In this document: positions 43,220 through 51,254 of the stretch, one piece after another | Layout of the letters: every line of letters begins with the position of its first letter | Numbering within the stretch: the first letter of the stretch is position 1 | Source: an uncultured bacterium | Lineage (GTDB): Bacteria; Bacillota; Clostridia; Peptostreptococcales; Anaerovoracaceae | Direction of reading: 5' to 3' | Length of the DNA stretch: 64,000 nucleotides | Assembly (NCBI GenBank): GCA_905214195.1 | Contig: CAJMLH010000004.1 | Location: 1 to 64,000 of the forward strand | Program-made: the position numbers and the translations under genes | The notes under the pieces: generated by a model | Told to the model about the DNA's origin: nothing | The model's input: the letters and a program-made list of their open reading frames with translations, nothing else | Databases searched by the model: none

Positions 43220-44278
43220 ATGTCAGAAAAAAGTAGAGTGGTTTCGGGAACGGAAACGGTACATTCAGAAAAGCTAAAGCGTTATGCCAGATATAATGCA
43301 GTATTTATATTGCTTATAGTAGCTTTTGTGCTTATAACAATATTAAATATAAATTCCGGAAGTGTACATATATCTGTAAAGGAAATTTTTCGTATAATCT
43401 TCCTCAGGGAGGGCGACGAAACGGCATACAGTATTATATGGAAGATAAGGCTGCCAAGAATAATGACATCGGCGATTCTGGGCGGCGGTTTGGCACTTTC
43501 GGGATTTCTTATTCAAGTATTTTTCGGAAATCCTATAGCCAGTCCTTTTACCCTTGGAATATCTTCAGGTTCAAAGCTTATTGTCGCTATGACCATGATA
43601 GTCTTGATACAATATGTAGATTCGGTATCTTCTGTTGTCATGGTGGCGGCAGCGTTTGCAGGTGCGCTTATTTCTATGGGATTTGTGCTTCTTGCTTCAA
43701 AAAAAGTCAAACAGCAGTCAACGCTGCTTGTTGCAGGCATAATGATTGGATATATATGTTCTGCTGCGACTGAATTTATGATAACTTTTGCTCAGGATAC
43801 AGACATAGTAAACCTTCACAACTGGTCACAAGGAAGTTTTTCGGGTATGGACTGGAATGATGTATGGATATGTTTTATTGTAATAATATTTTCATTCGCA
43901 GCAGCATTTATGCTTGCAAAGCCGATAAGTGCATATCAGATGGGAGAAGCATATGCGCAGAGTATGGGTGTAAATATAAAGAGATTCAGAGTTATTATAA
44001 TCCTGCTTTCGAGTCTTATGGCCGGCTGCGTAACTGCATTTGCAGGGCCTATTTCCTTTGTAGGTATAGCAGTGCCGCACCTTGCCAAACTTTTTCTTAA
44101 AACTTCAAAGCCTATAGTGGTGATTCCGGCCACATTTGTAGGGGGCGGCGTATTTTGTATGTTCTGCGACTATATAGCAAGGACTGCATTTGCACCTACA
44201 GAGCTGAGTATAAGCACTGTAACTGCGATTTTCGGTGCGCCTATAGTAATCGGAATGTTGCTTAAGAAACGGCGGTAA
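43220..44278 (+). CDS. btuC: ABC transporter permease, BtuC/FecCD family
   Basis: The 352-residue protein is strongly hydrophobic with about ten membrane helices. Characteristic FecCD blocks are WKIRLPRIMTSAILGGGLALSG, IASPFTLGISSGSKL and GPISFVGIAVPHLAKLF near the C-terminus. It forms the membrane channel with the BtuF-like lipoprotein and the ATPase 4 bases downstream. The N-terminal 25 residues are a charged cytoplasmic extension. Confidence 0.9.
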   Translation: MSEKSRVVSGTETVHSEKLKRYARYNAVFILLIVAFVLITILNINSGSVHISVKEIFRIIFLREGDETAYSIIWKIRLPRIMTSAILGGGLALSGFLIQVFFGNPIASPFTLGISSGSKLIVAMTMIVLIQYVDSVSSVVMVAAAFAGALISMGFVLLASKKVKQQSTLLVAGIMIGYICSAATEFMITFAQDTDIVNLHNWSQGSFSGMDWNDVWICFIVIIFSFAAAFMLAKPISAYQMGEAYAQSMGVNIKRFRVIIILLSSLMAGCVTAFAGPISFVGIAVPHLAKLFLKTSKPIVVIPATFVGGGVFCMFCDYIARTAFAPTELSISTVTAIFGAPIVIGMLLKKRR

Positions 44279-44282
44279 AAAC

Positions 44283-45386
44283 ATGAATGACATATATTTT
44301 AACACAAAGGAACTTGCCGTCGGATATAAGGGCAAGGTTCTCATACATGATATAGACATACAGGTTAAGAAAGGTGAGATTCTTACTCTTATAGGACCCA
44401 ATGGCTCAGGGAAATCAACTATATTAAAAAGTATAACGAAGCATCTTGAAGCAATAAGAGGGGATTCTTTCATAGCGGATGCCTCTGTAAAACGCATGAA
44501 TTATAAAGAACTTTCAAAGTTGATTGCGGTGGTGCTTACAGACCGCCTAAAGCCTGAACTTATGACATGTCGTGATGTTGTGTCCACAGGAAGATATCCT
44601 TATACCGGAAGCCTTGGTATACTTTCTGATGAAGATGAGAAAAAGGTATCGGAAATAATGGAGAAAGTTCATGTTCAGGATTTGTCGGAAAAGGATTTTA
44701 CTGCTATAAGTGACGGACAGAAACAGCGTATTTTGCTTGCAAGAGCTATGTGTCAGGAACCTGAAATCATAGTGCTTGACGAGCCTACATCCTTTCTTGA
44801 TATAAAGCATAAACTGGAACTTTTAAGTATCCTAAGGAGTATGGCAAAGGAAAAGGGTATAACGGTAATAATGTCGCTGCATGAGATAGATCTGGCGCAG
44901 AAAGTTTCCGATAAGGTAATGTGCGTAAATGGAGAGGTTATAGAACATTTCGGTACACCCGATGAAATTTTCAAGGACGATATCATAAGAAACCTTTATG
45001 GGATAGAAAACGGTGTGTACAATATAGCTTTCGGCAGTGTTGAATTGCCAAAACCGGAGGGAAAGCCCGATGTTTTTGTAATATCTTCCTGCGGAAGCGG
45101 AATAGATACTTACAGGCAGCTTCAAAAGGATGGAGTGCCGTTTTTTGCAGGTATTCTTTATAAAAATGATATTGATTATGTTGTAGCCAAGGCATTGGCA
45201 TCAGAGGTATTTGAAGAAGAACCTTTTATGCCTGTCAGTGATGAAGTATACATAAAGGCGGCTGATGCCTTGAGAAAGTGCAGTCGTGTTATAGATACAG
45301 GAACTGTAATCGGAGAGTCAAACAGACGCATTGCAGATTTGATAAATATGGCTGATGAGCTTGGAATTTTAGAAAAAACAAAATGA
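44283..45386 (+). CDS. btuD: ABC transporter ATPase, BtuD/FecE family, with C-terminal extension
   Basis: Residues 1 to about 248 are the ATPase with GPNGSGKSTILKSI, SDGQKQRILLARAMCQEP and IIVLDEPTSFLDIKHKLELL. The signature is SDGQKQR rather than the more usual LSGGQ, a tolerated variant in this family. About 118 extra residues follow (KPDVFVISSCGSGIDTYRQL to the end), an alpha-beta domain of unknown role seen in some clostridial homologs. The operon ends with a hairpin 9 bases on. Confidence 0.9.
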   Translation: MNDIYFNTKELAVGYKGKVLIHDIDIQVKKGEILTLIGPNGSGKSTILKSITKHLEAIRGDSFIADASVKRMNYKELSKLIAVVLTDRLKPELMTCRDVVSTGRYPYTGSLGILSDEDEKKVSEIMEKVHVQDLSEKDFTAISDGQKQRILLARAMCQEPEIIVLDEPTSFLDIKHKLELLSILRSMAKEKGITVIMSLHEIDLAQKVSDKVMCVNGEVIEHFGTPDEIFKDDIIRNLYGIENGVYNIAFGSVELPKPEGKPDVFVISSCGSGIDTYRQLQKDGVPFFAGILYKNDIDYVVAKALASEVFEEEPFMPVSDEVYIKAADALRKCSRVIDTGTVIGESNRRIADLINMADELGILEKTK

Positions 45387-45394
45387 GAAGAAAT

Positions 45395-45433
45395 AAATGC
45401 AGCACTGATATTATGAAATTCAGTGCTGCATTT
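45395..45433 (+). terminator. Terminator of the cobalamin uptake operon
   Basis: AAATGCAGCACTGA pairs perfectly with TCAGTGCTGCATTT (14 bp, 11-base loop). It lies between convergent genes and, read on the minus strand, could also serve the BFD-like gene. The T-tract is short in both directions. Confidence 0.75.
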
Positions 45434-45472
45434 AATATAGAACTGTTTTTTATTCGATGTTATTTGGAAGTA

Positions 45473-45661
45473 TCAGCCGTTTATTTGGTCAATCATTTCC
45501 ATTACTGTTTCACGGCATGCGCCGCATACATTTCCCATATTAAGGGAAGCGCATACTTCTTTAAGGTCGGTTTTGCCGCTTTCTTTTAAAAAGTCTTCAA
45601 TCTGTCCACGGGTTACATGTCTGCATACACAAACTTCATATTCTCTTGAATTTTTATCCAT
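45473..45661 (-). CDS. BFD-like 2Fe-2S ferredoxin
   Basis: The 62-residue protein has the Cys spacing of bacterioferritin-associated-ferredoxin-like domains: VCVCRHVT near residue 10-17 and NVCGACRE near 44-51, i.e. CxC then CxxC, with the usual helix between. Such proteins bind one 2Fe-2S cluster and donate electrons, for example to reduce stored iron, or appear as domains in nitrite reductases. AGGAGG lies 5 bases upstream. The only minus-strand gene in the middle of the window; its own promoter (TACAAT near 45690) is plausible. Confidence 0.85.
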   Translation of the reverse strand: MDKNSREYEVCVCRHVTRGQIEDFLKESGKTDLKEVCASLNMGNVCGACRETVMEMIDQING

Positions 45662-45784
45662 AAAAACCTCCTATAATCAATATGTTTATTGTACCACAGA
45701 ATGGGCGGTAAAAACAATTATAAGCTGACTTTTAATTTTGTCTGCCAAGTGGTATAATTCAAGTAGAAAATTTAAAGAAAAGAG

Positions 45785-46870
45785 ATGAAAATAATGATTA
45801 AAGTAGACATTTTTTCGGGATTTTTGGGAGCCGGCAAGACTACGCTCATCAAAAAACTTGTAGAAGAAGCCTATAAAGGAGAAAAGATTGTACTCATCGA
45901 AAACGAATTTGGAGAAATAGGTATAGATGGGGGATTTTTAAAGGATTCGGGAATAGAAATAAACGAAATGAATTCAGGTTGTATCTGCTGTAGCCTTGTG
46001 GGAGACTTTGGTAAAGCATTGAGACAGGTAATAGAGCAGTTTTCACCTGACAGAATATTGATAGAGCCGTCAGGAGTGGGCAAACTCAGCGATATCATAG
46101 ACGCAGTCCGTAATCTTCATATAGAAGAAGTACTGCTTAACGGTTTTACTACGGTGGTTGACGCAGGCAAGGCAAAGTTATATATGAAAAATTTCGGGGA
46201 GTTTTTCAATAATCAGATTGAACATGCAAGTTCTGTTATATTGAGCCATACTTCAAAGATAAGTGAAGATAAGTTGAGTAAGGCTGTAGAAATGATAAAG
46301 GAACACAATCCTCACGCTGTAATAATTACGACGGAATGGGATAAGCTGACAGGTGAGCAGATTCTCGCAGCTATAGAAAGGAAAGATACTATAGAGGAAG
46401 CTCTTCATTATCTTGAAGAAGAACCTCACCACGATCATGAGCATCATCATGACCATGACCATGAACATCATGACGGCGAGTGCTGCTGCGGTCACGATCA
46501 CCATAGCCATGAGCATCATCATGACCATGACCACGAACATCATGACGGCGAGTGTTGCTGCGGTCACGATCACCATCATCACCATGCAGATGAAGTTTTC
46601 AGCAGCATAGGAATAGAGACAGCAAAAAAATTCACAAAGGAAGATATTCAAAAGGCACTTGCTGCTCTTGAAGATGAGCATGAATATGGTTTTGTGCTGA
46701 GAGCAAAGGGAATAGTCGAGGCTGCAGACGGAAGCTGGATACATTTCGATTATGTTCCCGGAGAGCCTGATGTCAGAACAGGCGGAGCCGCAGTTACAGG
46801 CAGATTATGCGTTATAGGAAGCCAAATGAAAGAGGACAAAGTAAAAGAACTTTTCGGCTTAGGACAGTAG
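45785..46870 (+). CDS. CobW/COG0523-family metal GTPase with His/Cys-rich insert
   Basis: A G3E GTPase of about 360 residues: Walker A GFLGAGKTT, the metal motif CICCSL (CxCC) near residue 62, EPSGVGKLSD and the C-terminal CobW domain. Between about residues 216 and 270 is an extremely His-rich insert holding two copies of a 24-residue unit with a CCC triplet. This family inserts or delivers Zn, Co, Ni or other metals; the insert probably stores or senses metal. Position just after the cobalamin cluster makes cobalt possible, zinc equally so. ATG 45794 is an alternative start. TATAAT at 45753-45758 is a likely -10. Confidence 0.88.
   Translation: MKIMIKVDIFSGFLGAGKTTLIKKLVEEAYKGEKIVLIENEFGEIGIDGGFLKDSGIEINEMNSGCICCSLVGDFGKALRQVIEQFSPDRILIEPSGVGKLSDIIDAVRNLHIEEVLLNGFTTVVDAGKAKLYMKNFGEFFNNQIEHASSVILSHTSKISEDKLSKAVEMIKEHNPHAVIITTEWDKLTGEQILAAIERKDTIEEALHYLEEEPHHDHEHHHDHDHEHHDGECCCGHDHHSHEHHHDHDHEHHDGECCCGHDHHHHHADEVFSSIGIETAKKFTKEDIQKALAALEDEHEYGFVLRAKGIVEAADGSWIHFDYVPGEPDVRTGGAAVTGRLCVIGSQMKEDKVKELFGLGQ
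46439..46582 (+). repeat. Two tandem 72-base units encoding the His/Cys-rich insert
   Basis: Units 46439-46510 and 46511-46582 differ at only a few positions and each encodes 24 residues rich in His and Asp with one ECCCGH segment. As a multiple of three, copy-number change would keep the frame. Confidence 0.9.
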
Positions 46871-46925
46871 AGCTTATAATAAGACATTTGCAAAACAGAA
46901 AACTTAAAATATGAAAGGAGCTTTG

Positions 46926-47876
46926 ATGGCAATGAGAGAAGTGCCTGTGTACCTGTTTACAGGATTTCTTGACGCAGGCAAGACGACATTTATACAAGAA
47001 ACATTGGAAGATCCCCAGTTTAACAGCGGAGAAAAGACCTTGCTTCTCATGTGTGAAGAGGGTGAGACAGAGTTTTGTCCACTATCGTTTGCATCTACCA
47101 ATGTCAAAATAATCAGTGTGGATGAAGAAGAAACCATTACGACAGAATATCTTAAAAAGCTTGAAAAAGAAATAGGCTTTGAAAGGGTCGTTATTGAGTA
47201 TAACGGAATGTGGATGATAGACTCCCTCTATCAAAAACTTCCGGAAAACTGGGTAGTATATCAGGAAATGGCATTTGCAGATTCAAGAACATTTTTGACA
47301 TATAATAATAATATGAGAAATCTTACAGTAGATAAGATGAAATCTCCTGAGTTGATAGTATTTAAACATTTTGATGAGTCCATGGATAAGATGGAATATC
47401 ATAAGATAGTCAGAGTAATCAACAGACGGTGTCAGATTATCTATGAATATGCAAAAGACCGTATTGAGTTTGATAATATTGAGGACCCTCTTCCTTACGA
47501 TATGGACGCTTCCGTCATAGAAATAGAGGATAAGAATTATGCCATATGGTACACCGATGTTAATGAAGAAGAAAAAAAGTATTACGGAAAGACCGTAGAC
47601 ATAAGAGGTAGGTCTCTTATAGGGGGCGGTCTTGACGATAATGAATTTGTAATAGGACGCCATATAATGACTTGCTGTATAGAAGATATACAATTTGGCG
47701 GCCTTGTTGCAAAATATGAAAAAGCGCAGGAACTTGAACATGGAGGCTGGGTGCAGATAACAGCCGATATAATAAAAGAATTTAATCATATGTATCAGAG
47801 TGAGGGACCGGTGCTTTATGTTAAGGAAATCAAAATAATAGAGCCACCGGAAGAAGATGTAGCCACATTTTATTGA
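46926..47876 (+). CDS. CobW-like GTPase fused to a DUF1980/YcgQ-like domain
   Basis: Residues 1 to about 190 resemble a CobW GTPase: VYLFTGFLDAGKTTFIQETL, a switch region with VIEYNGMW, and VFKHFDES. The canonical CxCC is absent; MCEEGETEFCP lies in a comparable place. The last 100 residues (IGRHIMTCCIEDIQFGG and GGWVQITADI) resemble the C-terminal DUF1980 domain of YcgQ/TIGR03943 proteins, which pair with zinc-linked permeases. ATG 46926 follows AAAGGAG. It follows the His-rich GTPase at 55 bases, so the two probably share an operon. I infer metal trafficking; no permease partner is adjacent. Confidence 0.7.
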   Translation: MAMREVPVYLFTGFLDAGKTTFIQETLEDPQFNSGEKTLLLMCEEGETEFCPLSFASTNVKIISVDEEETITTEYLKKLEKEIGFERVVIEYNGMWMIDSLYQKLPENWVVYQEMAFADSRTFLTYNNNMRNLTVDKMKSPELIVFKHFDESMDKMEYHKIVRVINRRCQIIYEYAKDRIEFDNIEDPLPYDMDASVIEIEDKNYAIWYTDVNEEEKKYYGKTVDIRGRSLIGGGLDDNEFVIGRHIMTCCIEDIQFGGLVAKYEKAQELEHGGWVQITADIIKEFNHMYQSEGPVLYVKEIKIIEPPEEDVATFY

Positions 47877-47913
47877 TTTGCCGATATACAAACGGCATTT
47901 GCGGGGAGGAAAA

Positions 47914-49332
47914 ATGAGAAAAACAAAAATAGTATGTACCCTTGGACCGTCGTCTTCCGACGAAGCCACACTTAAGAAGATGCTTGAGGCGGGAATGAAT
48001 GTAGCCAGACTTAACTTTTCCCACGGTACTCATGAGGGCCATAAAAAGACTATAGAAAAGTTTAGAAAGGTCAGAGACGAGATGGGTCTGTCTGCGGCTG
48101 TTATGTTAGATACAAAGGGTCCGGAAATAAGAACGGGAAATTTTGTAAACGGAGAAGAAATCTTAAAAGAAGGACAGACATTTACTCTTACAACTGAAGC
48201 CACCGAAGGTACGGCAGAAAAGGTCAGCGTGACATATAAGAATCTTCCTCATGAAGTAAAGCCTAATAATCTGGTGCTTATAAATGATGGGAAGATAGTC
48301 ATTAGAGTTGATAAAACTACTGAAACCGATGTTACCGGTACAGTAATTCACGGCGGCAAAATCAGCAATCACAAAGGTATAAATCTGCCTAATGTTAAAC
48401 TTAATATGCAATATATAAGTCCTCAAGACAGAGCAGACATATTGTTCGGTATAGAAAATGATGTTGATTATATAGCTGCGTCATTTGTTCGCAGTGCCGG
48501 TGATGTTGAGGAAATAAGAACTCTTCTTAAAGAAAACGGAGGAGATGAGATAAAGATAATATCAAAGATTGAAAGCACTCAGGGGATAGAAAATTTTGAA
48601 GAAATTTTAGAAGTTTCCGACGGAATAATGGTAGCCAGAGGCGATATGGGAGTAGAAGTTGCCTATGAAATGTTGCCGGGAATTCAAAAAAAGTTTATAA
48701 GAAGATGTGTTCAATCGGGAAAGATAGTCATAACTGCAACTCAAATGTTGGAATCTATGACGGCAAGTCCGATTCCAACCAGAGCGGAGATTACAGATGT
48801 AGCAAACGCAGTTTTTGACGGAACTACGGCAGTTATGCTTTCAGGAGAAACCGCTGCCGGCAAATATCCGGTAGAAGCAGTGACAACCATGGCCAAAATA
48901 GCTATGCAGGCAGAGCAAGACCAGCCAAAAGTGCCTTCAAGAAGTATGATATGGCATGAAATGAACTCTACCGATGTGACCAATGCAGTGGGACATGCGG
49001 CTTGTACCCTCGCAAAGGATATAAATGCTGCTGCAATAATGGCTATAACAAAGACCGGATATACAGCAAGGAGAATGTCAAAATTCAGACCTGACATAAT
49101 GATAATAGGTGCGACGCCGTACCGCAAAACTTATCATCAGCTTTCGCTTATATGGGGAGTTAGACCACTCATGGCAGATTACAGATATGAGATTGAAGCT
49201 CTGTTTGAACATTGTGCCGGAGTTGCTGTACAAGCAGGGTTGATAGAAGAGGGGACCAATATAGTAATCAGTGCAGGTGTTCCTGTGGATGTTCCCGGAA
49301 ATACCAATATAATAAGAGTTCTTGAAGCTTGA
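47914..49332 (+). CDS. pyk: Pyruvate kinase
   Basis: The glycolytic enzyme making pyruvate and ATP. MRKTKIVCTLGPSS begins the catalytic barrel; LDTKGPEIRTG, the K+/Mg2+ site region and IMVARGDMGVEV follow, with the C-terminal regulatory domain ending in TNIIRVLEA. At 472 residues it is the short form, without the extra PEP-utilising-enzyme-like domain of many Firmicute enzymes. ATG 47914 follows GGGGAGGA. It supplies pyruvate to the PFOR of the same window. Confidence 0.96.
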   Translation: MRKTKIVCTLGPSSSDEATLKKMLEAGMNVARLNFSHGTHEGHKKTIEKFRKVRDEMGLSAAVMLDTKGPEIRTGNFVNGEEILKEGQTFTLTTEATEGTAEKVSVTYKNLPHEVKPNNLVLINDGKIVIRVDKTTETDVTGTVIHGGKISNHKGINLPNVKLNMQYISPQDRADILFGIENDVDYIAASFVRSAGDVEEIRTLLKENGGDEIKIISKIESTQGIENFEEILEVSDGIMVARGDMGVEVAYEMLPGIQKKFIRRCVQSGKIVITATQMLESMTASPIPTRAEITDVANAVFDGTTAVMLSGETAAGKYPVEAVTTMAKIAMQAEQDQPKVPSRSMIWHEMNSTDVTNAVGHAACTLAKDINAAAIMAITKTGYTARRMSKFRPDIMIIGATPYRKTYHQLSLIWGVRPLMADYRYEIEALFEHCAGVAVQAGLIEEGTNIVISAGVPVDVPGNTNIIRVLEA

Positions 49333-49880
49333 TATAGGAAAAGATAAAATAAAAGCCGCCGAAGCCAAATGGTAGCCAAGGTGGCAAAACTACCGTTTAG
49401 ATAAGTCATTCTAAGCGGAAATCGTTTGATTTTAAAATATCATAAAGTGCCAAATATACGACAAAGATTTGACCGTTTCTTACTTAACTGTTTCTCAGTA
49501 GTGAATTGTTGGCCCGGCATCGGGAAAGTAATGTGTGCAGCCACAAAATTATGACGGGTAGCGTGTTGCAGAATGCCGAAATTTGTCGATATTGGCACTT
49601 TTTTCTATTTGGGCGATGAGGCTGACTTTTTTGTAAAAAACATTGGCCTGCCGAGCCATAATTTTGAAAGCAGCCAATCGCAGACATTTTACGACAAATT
49701 TCGACCGACTCAGACAGCCATTTGTTGGCTGTTTAGCCGAAAATCATAACTTCAGCCAACAGTTCAACGACATGGGTATAGTCCACACACTTCACAAACT
49801 TCATACAGTTTGCCGGTTATCTAAGCGTATCATCTGTATACTGCTGATAGCCGCTTACATTCAAACCTTTATTATAGAAT
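49333..49880 (+). other. Non-coding stretch of about 550 bases with several hairpins
   Basis: No credible gene was found. Structures include GCCGCC...GGTGGC near 49355-49385, CCGTTTAGA/TCTAAGCGG at 49393-49418, TGCCGA...TTGGCA followed by CTTTTTT near 49574-49603, and CAGCCA/TGGCTG near 49716-49731. A 21-base motif at 49683-49703 matches 21221-21241 with one change. Either the long 3' region of pyk with decayed repeats or an unannotated small RNA. Confidence 0.5.
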
Positions 49881-49881
49881 T

Positions 49882-49920
49882 AAAAAAACCTGCCGTGATT
49901 GTACAATCACGACAGGTTTT
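49882..49920 (-). terminator. Terminator of spoVG
   Basis: Read on the minus strand, AAAACCTGTCGTGATTG pairs with CAATCACGGCAGGTTTT (one wobble) and ends in TTTTTTT. It lies 31 bases after the spoVG stop. Confidence 0.9.
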
Positions 49921-49950
49921 GGCAATGCTTGTTCAGTTTATCAATGATTA

Positions 49951-50214
49951 TTATTCCTCGGAAAGCATTTTTCCATATGCCTCAAATATAGTGTCTCTTA
50001 TCTGAGTACGAACTTCTGAACGGATCGGATGTGCTACATCTCTAAAATCACCGTCGCTCATTTTTTTGCTGGGCATTGCAATGAATAAACCGTTTTGTCC
50101 GTCAATGATTTTGATATCGTGAACCACAAATTCGTCATCAAGGGTAATAGAAGCCACTGCTCGCATCTTTCCGTCATCAGAAATCTTTCTGATTCTCACA
50201 TCGGTAATATTCAT
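49951..50214 (-). CDS. spoVG: Septation / sporulation regulator SpoVG
   Basis: The 87-residue protein starts MNITDVRIRK and contains AVASITLDDEFVVHDIKII and GLFIAMPSKKMSDGDFRDVAHPI, the SpoVG signature. SpoVG is a small nucleic-acid-binding protein affecting asymmetric septation and, in several Firmicutes, virulence and envelope genes. I chose the ATG at 50214 because GGATGGTGG is upstream; an in-frame start 36 bases earlier lacks a site. It lies head to tail downstream of purR with its own promoter. Confidence 0.96.
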   Translation of the reverse strand: MNITDVRIRKISDDGKMRAVASITLDDEFVVHDIKIIDGQNGLFIAMPSKKMSDGDFRDVAHPIRSEVRTQIRDTIFEAYGKMLSEE

Positions 50215-50269
50215 TTGTTCCACCATCCTTACATTGTGCACCGAGTACACTTTTTTTTATAACATATAT

Positions 50270-50298
50270 AGTATACTCCAACTAATTATATATTGCAA
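50270..50298 (-). promoter_or_regulatory. Promoter of spoVG
   Basis: On the minus strand TTGCAA (50293-50298), 17 bases and TATACT (50270-50275). It is a vegetative-type promoter; no clear sigma-H signature was seen. Confidence 0.6.
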
Positions 50299-50306
50299 TA
50301 AGAATT

Positions 50307-51116
50307 TCAAAATATGTCGTTATTTGGCAATACATTGATGGTATGTGTTTCTTCGTTTATTTCCCCCAGGAAAACTATGGAAGTATAGTTTTCTATTTTC
50401 TTCTTTTTTGGCTCAAGTCCGGCTATGGCAACACCCACACCTACAACACTGCTGTTGAATTCGCCTACGATTTCGGAAATCCCGGAGATACTGCCTCCTC
50501 CACGCATGAAATCGTCTATTATAAGGACTTTAGATCCGGGTTCTATAGCTCTTTTTGACATTGACATTCTTTGTATTCTGTCATAAGAACCGGAAAAATA
50601 GTTAATACTTACTGTAGAACCTTCTGATATTTTTGCTTCTCTTCTTATTATAACGAGGGGAAGATTGAGGAGATGGGCAACTTTAGAGGCAAGAGGTATA
50701 CCTTTTGTTTCCACGGTAGCAACATAATCAGCTTGACATTCCTTGAATTTTCTTGCAAATACTGTAGCTATTTTAGTGATAAATTCGGGGTCAAAAAATA
50801 TATCTGAAGTGTACAAAAAGTTTCCTCCAAGCATTCTTGAGGGGTCAGAAAGCTTTTCGCAGAATTCTCGTTGAAGAATTTTAAGCGCATTGTCTGATAT
50901 TGACGGTACAAATTTGACACCGCCTCTTGCACCCATACCGGTTTCAAGCTGGCCTTGGTCGGTAAAAGAAAGGGCAGCATTGGCAGCCTTTATATCTTCA
51001 CTGATACTGGACTTGGCAGCATTGAACAAATCACAGAAATATTGCAGACTGTAAGGCTTGTTGGGACTGCCGGTTAAGATTTGTATCATTGCTCCTACTC
51101 TTTCTGTACGCTTCAT
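50307..51116 (-). CDS. purR: Purine operon repressor PurR (Bacillus type)
   Basis: The 269-residue protein has an N-terminal winged helix (ERVGAMIQILTGSPNKPYSL to SSISEDI) and a phosphoribosyltransferase-like domain with VATVETKGIPLASKVAHLL and the PRPP-binding loop VLIIDDFMRGGGS. It represses purine genes and is released by PRPP. GGGAGG lies 7 bases upstream. It neighbours spoVG and diverges from murC, as in many clostridia. Confidence 0.95.
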   Translation of the reverse strand: MKRTERVGAMIQILTGSPNKPYSLQYFCDLFNAAKSSISEDIKAANAALSFTDQGQLETGMGARGGVKFVPSISDNALKILQREFCEKLSDPSRMLGGNFLYTSDIFFDPEFITKIATVFARKFKECQADYVATVETKGIPLASKVAHLLNLPLVIIRREAKISEGSTVSINYFSGSYDRIQRMSMSKRAIEPGSKVLIIDDFMRGGGSISGISEIVGEFNSSVVGVGVAIAGLEPKKKKIENYTSIVFLGEINEETHTINVLPNNDIF

Positions 51117-51149
51117 TATTTATCCTCCCGATAAAGTATCTTTACTGTT

Positions 51150-51178
51150 ATATTATTTCTTTTTGATTTTTTTGTCAA
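51150..51178 (-). promoter_or_regulatory. Promoter of purR
   Basis: On the minus strand a perfect TTGACA (51173-51178), 17 bases and TAATAT (51150-51155). Divergent from the murC promoter with the two -35 regions close together. Confidence 0.75.
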
Positions 51179-51183
51179 ATATA

Positions 51184-51213
51184 TAAACATTTTAGGGCGG
51201 AATGTGCTATAAT
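51184..51213 (+). promoter_or_regulatory. Promoter of murC
   Basis: TAAACA (51184-51189), 18 bases, and an extended -10 TGCTATAAT ending at 51213. The -10 region matches that of the CarD-like gene. Confidence 0.6.
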
Positions 51214-51254
51214 ATCTTAGACCATTATGGTATTAAACTGGAGGCAATTAGAGT

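Noticed and set aside
46413..46610. Plus-strand ORF inside the His-rich GTPase
   Set aside because: A frame-shifted reading of the 72-base repeats; no start site of its own.
49643..50005. 120-codon plus-strand ORF across the spoVG terminator
   Set aside because: It runs through a strong terminator and overlaps spoVG in antisense, lacks a ribosome-binding site and has no recognisable domain.
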